Shown here: one piece after another, positions 59,835 through 64,000 of the stretch
Layout of the letters: every line of letters starts with the position of its first letter
Position numbering within the stretch: position 1 is the first letter of the stretch
Source of the DNA: Lutibacter sp.
Lineage (GTDB): Bacteria > Bacteroidota > Bacteroidia > Flavobacteriales > Flavobacteriaceae
Direction of reading: 5' to 3'
DNA length: 64,000 bases
Assembly: GCF_021647475.1 (NCBI RefSeq)
Contig: NZ_JAKIUR010000010.1
Span: 10,044-74,043, forward strand
Program-made: the position numbers and the translations under genes
Notes under the pieces: model-generated
Database searches by the model: none
The model's input: the letters and a program-made list of their open reading frames with translations, nothing else
Told to the model about the DNA's origin: nothing

Positions 59835-60844
59835 AATTAAAACTAAAAACATTTAAATTACAATTAAAACATCCTTTTACAATTTCAAGGGGAACTAGAA
59901 CTGAAATTCCATCAATAATAGTAACGCTTCAAGAAGATGGGGTCTCTGGTTTTGGCGAAGCTACGGCAAATCCTTATTATCATACAACTGTTGCACAATT
60001 TGAAGAAGAACTAATTCAAAAAAAAGCAGTTATAGAAATTTCTACTAACAAAACACCTGAAGAATTTTGGGAGTATTTATATCCTCATTTCAAAAGCAAC
60101 ATGTTTATATTGTGTGCTTTAGATGAAGCTTACACTGATTTATATACACGTAAAAAAGAAATAAAATTATATGAATATTGGAATTTAAAACTTAATAAAT
60201 CATTACAATCTAGTTATACCATTGGAATTGATTCTATAGAAAATATGGTTTTAAAAATGAAAGAAATGCCTTGGCCAATTTATAAAATTAAGTTGGGTAC
60301 AAAAAACGATATTCAAATAGTTACCGAATTAAGAAAACACTCAAATTCAATTTTTAGAATTGATGCTAATTGTGGATGGACCGTTAATGAAACCATTAAA
60401 AATTCAGTGGAATTACAAAAATTAGGTGTTGAATTTATTGAACAACCGCTTCCTGCAGAAAACTGGAAAGGTGCAAAAATAGTATTAGAAAATTCGTATT
60501 TACCTATAATTGCAGATGAAAGTTGTATTAAAGAAAACGATATTGAAAAATGTTTACATTATTTTCACGGTGTAAATATAAAATTAATGAAATGTGGAGG
60601 AATAACTCCAGCCAAAAGAATGATTAAAAAAGCCAAATCTTTAGGTTTAAAAACCATGGTTGGCTGTATGACAGAATCTTCCGTCGGAATTTCAGCAATT
60701 GCACATTTAACTCCAATGCTTGATTATGTTGATATGGATGGTGCAATGTTATTAAAAAAAGACATTGCCGAAGGTGTAAAATTAAAAAATGGAAAAATCC
60801 TGTTTTCAAGTTTAAACGGAACTGGAGCTATATTAAAAAATTAA
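59831..60844 (+). CDS. Dipeptide epimerase (L-Ala-D/L-Glu epimerase), enolase superfamily
   Basis: This 337-residue protein has an N-terminal capping domain (FTISRGTRTEIPSIIVTLQ, GFGEATANPYYHTT) and a barrel with the base pair K152-I-K154 (YKIKLGTKND), metal ligands in FRIDANCGW and EFIEQPLP, IADESC and the second-half Lys in VNIKLMKCGG. It converts the murein dipeptide L-Ala-D-Glu to L-Ala-L-Glu so that peptidases can use it. The start overlaps the oxidase stop (ATGA). The locus supports the muropeptide substrate. Confidence 0.85.
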   Translation: MKLKLKTFKLQLKHPFTISRGTRTEIPSIIVTLQEDGVSGFGEATANPYYHTTVAQFEEELIQKKAVIEISTNKTPEEFWEYLYPHFKSNMFILCALDEAYTDLYTRKKEIKLYEYWNLKLNKSLQSSYTIGIDSIENMVLKMKEMPWPIYKIKLGTKNDIQIVTELRKHSNSIFRIDANCGWTVNETIKNSVELQKLGVEFIEQPLPAENWKGAKIVLENSYLPIIADESCIKENDIEKCLHYFHGVNIKLMKCGGITPAKRMIKKAKSLGLKTMVGCMTESSVGISAIAHLTPMLDYVDMDGAMLLKKDIAEGVKLKNGKILFSSLNGTGAILKN

Positions 60845-60856
60845 ATTTATTATATA

Positions 60857-63772
60857 ATGAAAAAATTACTCCTTATCACAGGCTTTTTAACACTTTCATT
60901 AAGCTATGGACAACAAAAGAATCCGTTACTTTCTTCCGATGCTATAAACCAAAAAATATGGGTAGATAGTATTATGAAATCATTGACTCTAAATGAAAAA
61001 ATAGGGCAACTTTACATGGTTCAGGCTTATTCCAATAAAGATAAAAAGCATACAAATTATATAAAACGATTAATAAGAAAATACCATATTGGTGGTCTTA
61101 TTTTTATGCAAGGAACTGCAGAAAAGCAGGCAAAATTAACAACTATTTTTCAAAAAAAATCAAAAATTCCTTTACTCATAGGGTTTGATGGAGAATGGGG
61201 TTTAAATATGCGTTTAAAAAATACATTTCGTTATCCATGGAATATGACCTTAGGAGCAATTCAAAATAACCTATTAATTGAGCAAGTTGGCAAACAAATT
61301 GGCAAACAATGTAAAAGAATTGGAATCAATGTCAATTTTGCTCCAGTTGTAGATATCAATACCAATCCTAAAAACCCAATAATTGGAAATCGGTCGTTTG
61401 GTGAAAACAAATACAATGTAACTAACAAAGCAGCGGCTTTTATCAAAGGAATGCAAAGCGAACATGTTTTGGCTAATGCTAAACATTTTCCTGGTCATGG
61501 AGATACTTCAACCGATTCACACAAAACACTTCCTTTAGTGCCGTTTGGAATTAAACGCTTGGATACTATGGAATTATATCCTTATAAAAAATTGTTTAAA
61601 ACCAATTTAGCCAGTGTTATGGTTGCTCATTTAAATGTTCCTGCTTTAGAACCAGCTAAAGGTGTACCTACTTCTCTATCGCACAAAGTAGTTACCAATC
61701 TTTTAAAAGAAAAAATGGGTTTTAAAGGTCTTATTTTTACTGATGCTCTAAATATGAAAGGCGCTTCAAATTATGCTAACCCAGGAGAAATAGATTTAGC
61801 TGCTTTTAAAGCTGGTAATGATATTCTGCTAATTCCGGAAGATATTAAATCGGGTATAAAAAAAATAAAAAATGCCATTAAAAATAAATCCATAAGTATA
61901 GAAAGACTCAATAACTCTGTTAGAAAAATATTAGAAGCAAAATACTTAGTTGGGCTAAATAAATTTATTCCCATAAATCAAAATAACATTCACAAAGATA
62001 TTGTAACCATTAAAGATAAATTACTTTATCGATCTTTAATAAAAGAAGCTGTTACTGTTGTAAAAAATGATGGAAGAATTTTACCAATTAAAGACTTATC
62101 AAACAATAAAATAGCCTATGTTAAATTAGGAGATTCCGATAATTATAATTTTACGAATACCTTAAAAAAATACACAAAAATTGATATTATTTCAGATAAA
62201 AATATAGAAGGTTTACTTCAGAAGTTAAAGACTTATAATACCATTATTATTGGTTTTCATAAATCAAATGAAACTCCTTGGAAAAGTTACAAAATGACTG
62301 TAAAAGAAGTTACTTGGTTAAAAGAAATATCGAAGAATCATCCAGTTATTTTAGATGTTTTTACAAGTCCTTATTCATTGTTAAACATTCCTGATTTTAG
62401 TACTATTAATGCAATTATTGTTTCTTATCAAAATAGTAAAATATCACAAGAAATTTCAGCCCAAATTATTTTTGGAGCTTTAGAATCAAAAGGAAAATTA
62501 CCAGTCTCAATTAAAAATATTTTTCCTGAAGGAACAGGTTTAAGTACCACAAACTTAATGAGGCTTTCCTATGGTATTCCAGAAGAAGTTGGTTTGAGTA
62601 GTAAAGCTCTTCAAAAAATAGATTCAATTACAACAATTGTGGTTGACTCTTTAATGGCTCCTGGCGGACAAGTATTAGTTGCACGTTATGGAAAAGTAGT
62701 TTATCATAAAAGCTTTGGTTATCAAACTTATGATAAAAAACAAAAAGTAAAACTAACTGATTTATATGATTTAGCCTCAGTAACCAAAATATTAGGTGGT
62801 TTACCAATGATTATGAAAAGTGAGGAAACGGGTGTCATAAATTTAAATACTACACTTGGTGAAATGTTGCCTTACCTAAAAGGTTCAAACAAAGATACTA
62901 TTACTTTAAAAGCAGCTTTATCACATGTTGCTAAAATTAAAGCTTGGATTCCTTATTATTTAAGTACAATTGATAGTATTACTACTATACCATTTCCAAA
63001 CATATATAAGAACAAAAAAAGTAAGGAATTCTCAATTAAAGTGACTCAAAATTTATACCTAATTAATTCTTATACAGATACTATTTACAAAAAGATTGCA
63101 GAAGCTCCTCAACGAAAAACAGAAGGCTACAAATACAGTGGCTTAGTTTTTTACTTATTTAAAAAATATATTGAAAAAACGTATCATCAAAAAATGGAAG
63201 ATGTAGATGCTGATAATTTTTACAAACCTTTGGGAACAACAACTCTAGGATATAATCCGTTAAGAAAATTTAATAAATCACAAATCGCTCCAACTGAAAT
63301 TGATGATTACTTTAGGCATCAAACTTTACAAGGCGATGTACACGATATGGGAGCCGCAATGATGAATGGTGTAAGTGGCAACGCAGGACTTTTTTCAAAC
63401 TCAAATGATGTAGCTAAAATAATGCAAATGTATTTACAAAAAGGTTTTTATGGAGGAAAGAGATATTTTGAGGAAAAGACTATTGATAAATTTAACCATA
63501 GATATTACGAAAAAGATAGTGTTCGAAGAGGACTTGGTTTTGATAAACCCCAATTGAATCCTGAAGTTAAAGCTTGCAGTAAATACGCTTCAAAAAGTAG
63601 TTTTGGGCACAGTGGATTTACTGGAACTTATACTTGGGTTGATCCAGAAAATGGACTTCTTTATGTATTTTTATCTAACAGAGTGTATCCTACAATGAAA
63701 AATAATAAGCTTGGTGAACAAGATATTAGAACCAAAATACTAGATTTAATTTATGAAGCAGTAATTGAATAA
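60857..63772 (+). CDS. GH3 beta-N-acetylglucosaminidase fused to a beta-lactamase-type domain
   Basis: This 971-residue secreted protein has a signal peptide (to about residue 19, LSLSYGQQ). The GH3 domain (about 35-370) has the NagZ-type loop KHFPGHGDT at 209-217 (His-type acid/base) and the nucleophile D296 in FTDALNMKGA. A GH3 C-terminal-like domain (about 390-565) precedes a beta-lactamase/AmpC-like serine hydrolase (about 580-970) with S641-VT-K644, Y760-S-G and H918-S-G. It splits GlcNAc from anhydroMurNAc peptides; the serine domain may act on D-Ala peptides or esters. It closes the muropeptide locus. Confidence 0.9.
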   Translation: MKKLLLITGFLTLSLSYGQQKNPLLSSDAINQKIWVDSIMKSLTLNEKIGQLYMVQAYSNKDKKHTNYIKRLIRKYHIGGLIFMQGTAEKQAKLTTIFQKKSKIPLLIGFDGEWGLNMRLKNTFRYPWNMTLGAIQNNLLIEQVGKQIGKQCKRIGINVNFAPVVDINTNPKNPIIGNRSFGENKYNVTNKAAAFIKGMQSEHVLANAKHFPGHGDTSTDSHKTLPLVPFGIKRLDTMELYPYKKLFKTNLASVMVAHLNVPALEPAKGVPTSLSHKVVTNLLKEKMGFKGLIFTDALNMKGASNYANPGEIDLAAFKAGNDILLIPEDIKSGIKKIKNAIKNKSISIERLNNSVRKILEAKYLVGLNKFIPINQNNIHKDIVTIKDKLLYRSLIKEAVTVVKNDGRILPIKDLSNNKIAYVKLGDSDNYNFTNTLKKYTKIDIISDKNIEGLLQKLKTYNTIIIGFHKSNETPWKSYKMTVKEVTWLKEISKNHPVILDVFTSPYSLLNIPDFSTINAIIVSYQNSKISQEISAQIIFGALESKGKLPVSIKNIFPEGTGLSTTNLMRLSYGIPEEVGLSSKALQKIDSITTIVVDSLMAPGGQVLVARYGKVVYHKSFGYQTYDKKQKVKLTDLYDLASVTKILGGLPMIMKSEETGVINLNTTLGEMLPYLKGSNKDTITLKAALSHVAKIKAWIPYYLSTIDSITTIPFPNIYKNKKSKEFSIKVTQNLYLINSYTDTIYKKIAEAPQRKTEGYKYSGLVFYLFKKYIEKTYHQKMEDVDADNFYKPLGTTTLGYNPLRKFNKSQIAPTEIDDYFRHQTLQGDVHDMGAAMMNGVSGNAGLFSNSNDVAKIMQMYLQKGFYGGKRYFEEKTIDKFNHRYYEKDSVRRGLGFDKPQLNPEVKACSKYASKSSFGHSGFTGTYTWVDPENGLLYVFLSNRVYPTMKNNKLGEQDIRTKILDLIYEAVIE

Positions 63773-63783
63773 AATATTTAATT

Positions 63784-63880
63784 AACTCGTTGTGCATTTT
63801 AATTCTTTAAACATACTATTACGTTAATTCGAGAATGGCTAACGGCAAGTCAGGTAATTTTTGATAAAAAATTGTATTCT
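63784..63880. repeat. MITE-like element, copy 3 (truncated or diverged)
   Basis: The left end AACTCGTTGTGCATT and the inner part up to TAATTTTTGATAAAAAATTG match copies 1 and 2. The right half and right terminal repeat are missing, replaced by unrelated sequence. It lies just after the GH3 gene and before a gene fragment at the window edge. Confidence 0.7.
63834..63854. repeat. Degenerate 21-nt palindrome in MITE copy 3
   Basis: AATGGCT, AACGGCA and AGTCAGG occupy exactly the site filled by the 21-nt palindrome in copy 2. The right half is conserved (ACGGCAAG, CAGG) while the left arm is mutated, so the stem is lost. Confidence 0.6.
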
Positions 63881-63922
63881 ATGATTAAAACAAATAAAAA
63901 CATTAAAATTTATCACTAATTT

Positions 63923-64000
63923 TTAAGCTGCATATTTCATAAAATCCACATAAGGTGTTTCACGATTTACAACGGCAAATATTCTTGATAAAAGTTTATT
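63923..64000 (-). CDS. C-terminal tail of an unidentified minus-strand gene, possibly a transposase
   Basis: The last 25 codons and TAA stop of a minus-strand gene enter from the right edge; the tail includes SRIFAVVNRETPYVDFMKYA. The basic, aromatic tail next to a broken MITE copy could be the end of an insertion-sequence transposase, but 25 residues do not allow a family call. Confidence 0.35.
   Translation of the reverse strand, partial: NKLLSRIFAVVNRETPYVDFMKYAA

Noticed and set aside
62770..63770. Beta-lactamase resistance gene
   Set aside because: The serine-hydrolase domain is fused to a NagZ-type GH3 in a murein-processing locus, so a wall-peptide role is more likely than drug resistance.

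Overview
The window reads as chromosome of a flavobacterium (Bacteroidota, Flavobacteriaceae; a Lutibacter/Polaribacter-like marine genus is a guess). Evidence: low GC, several TAnnTTTG -7 promoter elements, a T9SS/gliding-type adhesin with a gliding C-terminal domain, PorP/SprF and OmpA partners, a SusC/SusD pair, and a tmRNA whose tag is GENNFALAA.

Layout. 1-1.6 kb (minus strand): an ECF sigma factor, its probable membrane anti-sigma partner and a truncated secreted LTxxQ-like protein. Three promoters of identical architecture (AACT...GGTCTA) precede these genes. 1.6-5.2 kb (minus): a DUF59 / oxidase-subunit-I-like / DUF2249 trio linked elsewhere to nitric oxide and denitrification genes, then mpl. 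5.4-11.3 kb (plus): a repetitive T9SS adhesin with SprF and OmpA-type partners. 11.4-18.2 kb: housekeeping genes (kdsA, nrdJ, an alanine-dehydrogenase-like oxidoreductase, ssrA) and a HigBA toxin-antitoxin pair.

18.4-42.5 kb (plus): a long copper/silver-type metal island. It holds a CusA/CusC/CusB tripartite exporter, a PII-like protein, an HMA-AraC fusion regulator, a 28%-methionine secreted protein, a CopA-type ATPase with four HMBD motifs and a His-rich linker, two further DUF3347 proteins, a TRASH-like lipoprotein, NDH-2 with a Cys-rich N-terminus, DUF5676, a membrane-anchored AlbA_2/Schlafen-like protein, a PepSY gene split by a TGA, a membrane HAMP-PAS-LuxR regulator, c-type cytochromes and a porin. 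Two HYC_CC_PP-type proteins stand near its ends. The cusA and copA promoters share TGATACCTAT inside inverted repeats.

44.2-63.8 kb: a polysaccharide-utilisation-style locus that looks built for peptidoglycan amino sugars. It has GH20, a NagB-PIG-L fusion, a DeoR regulator, SusC/SusD, a sodium symporter, MurQ, AnmK, an FAD/Fe-S 2-hydroxyacid oxidase, a dipeptide epimerase and a GH3-beta-lactamase fusion. Together these can plausibly take GlcNAc-anhydroMurNAc peptides to fructose-6-P, D-lactate (then pyruvate) and L-Ala-L-Glu.

Two families of small non-coding repeats are scattered through the window: a MITE-like element with AACCCGTTGTGCATT ends (three copies) and a REP-like hairpin (two copies). 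A 21-nt palindrome is inserted in members of both families. No CRISPR array, tRNA, rRNA or complete insertion sequence was seen.
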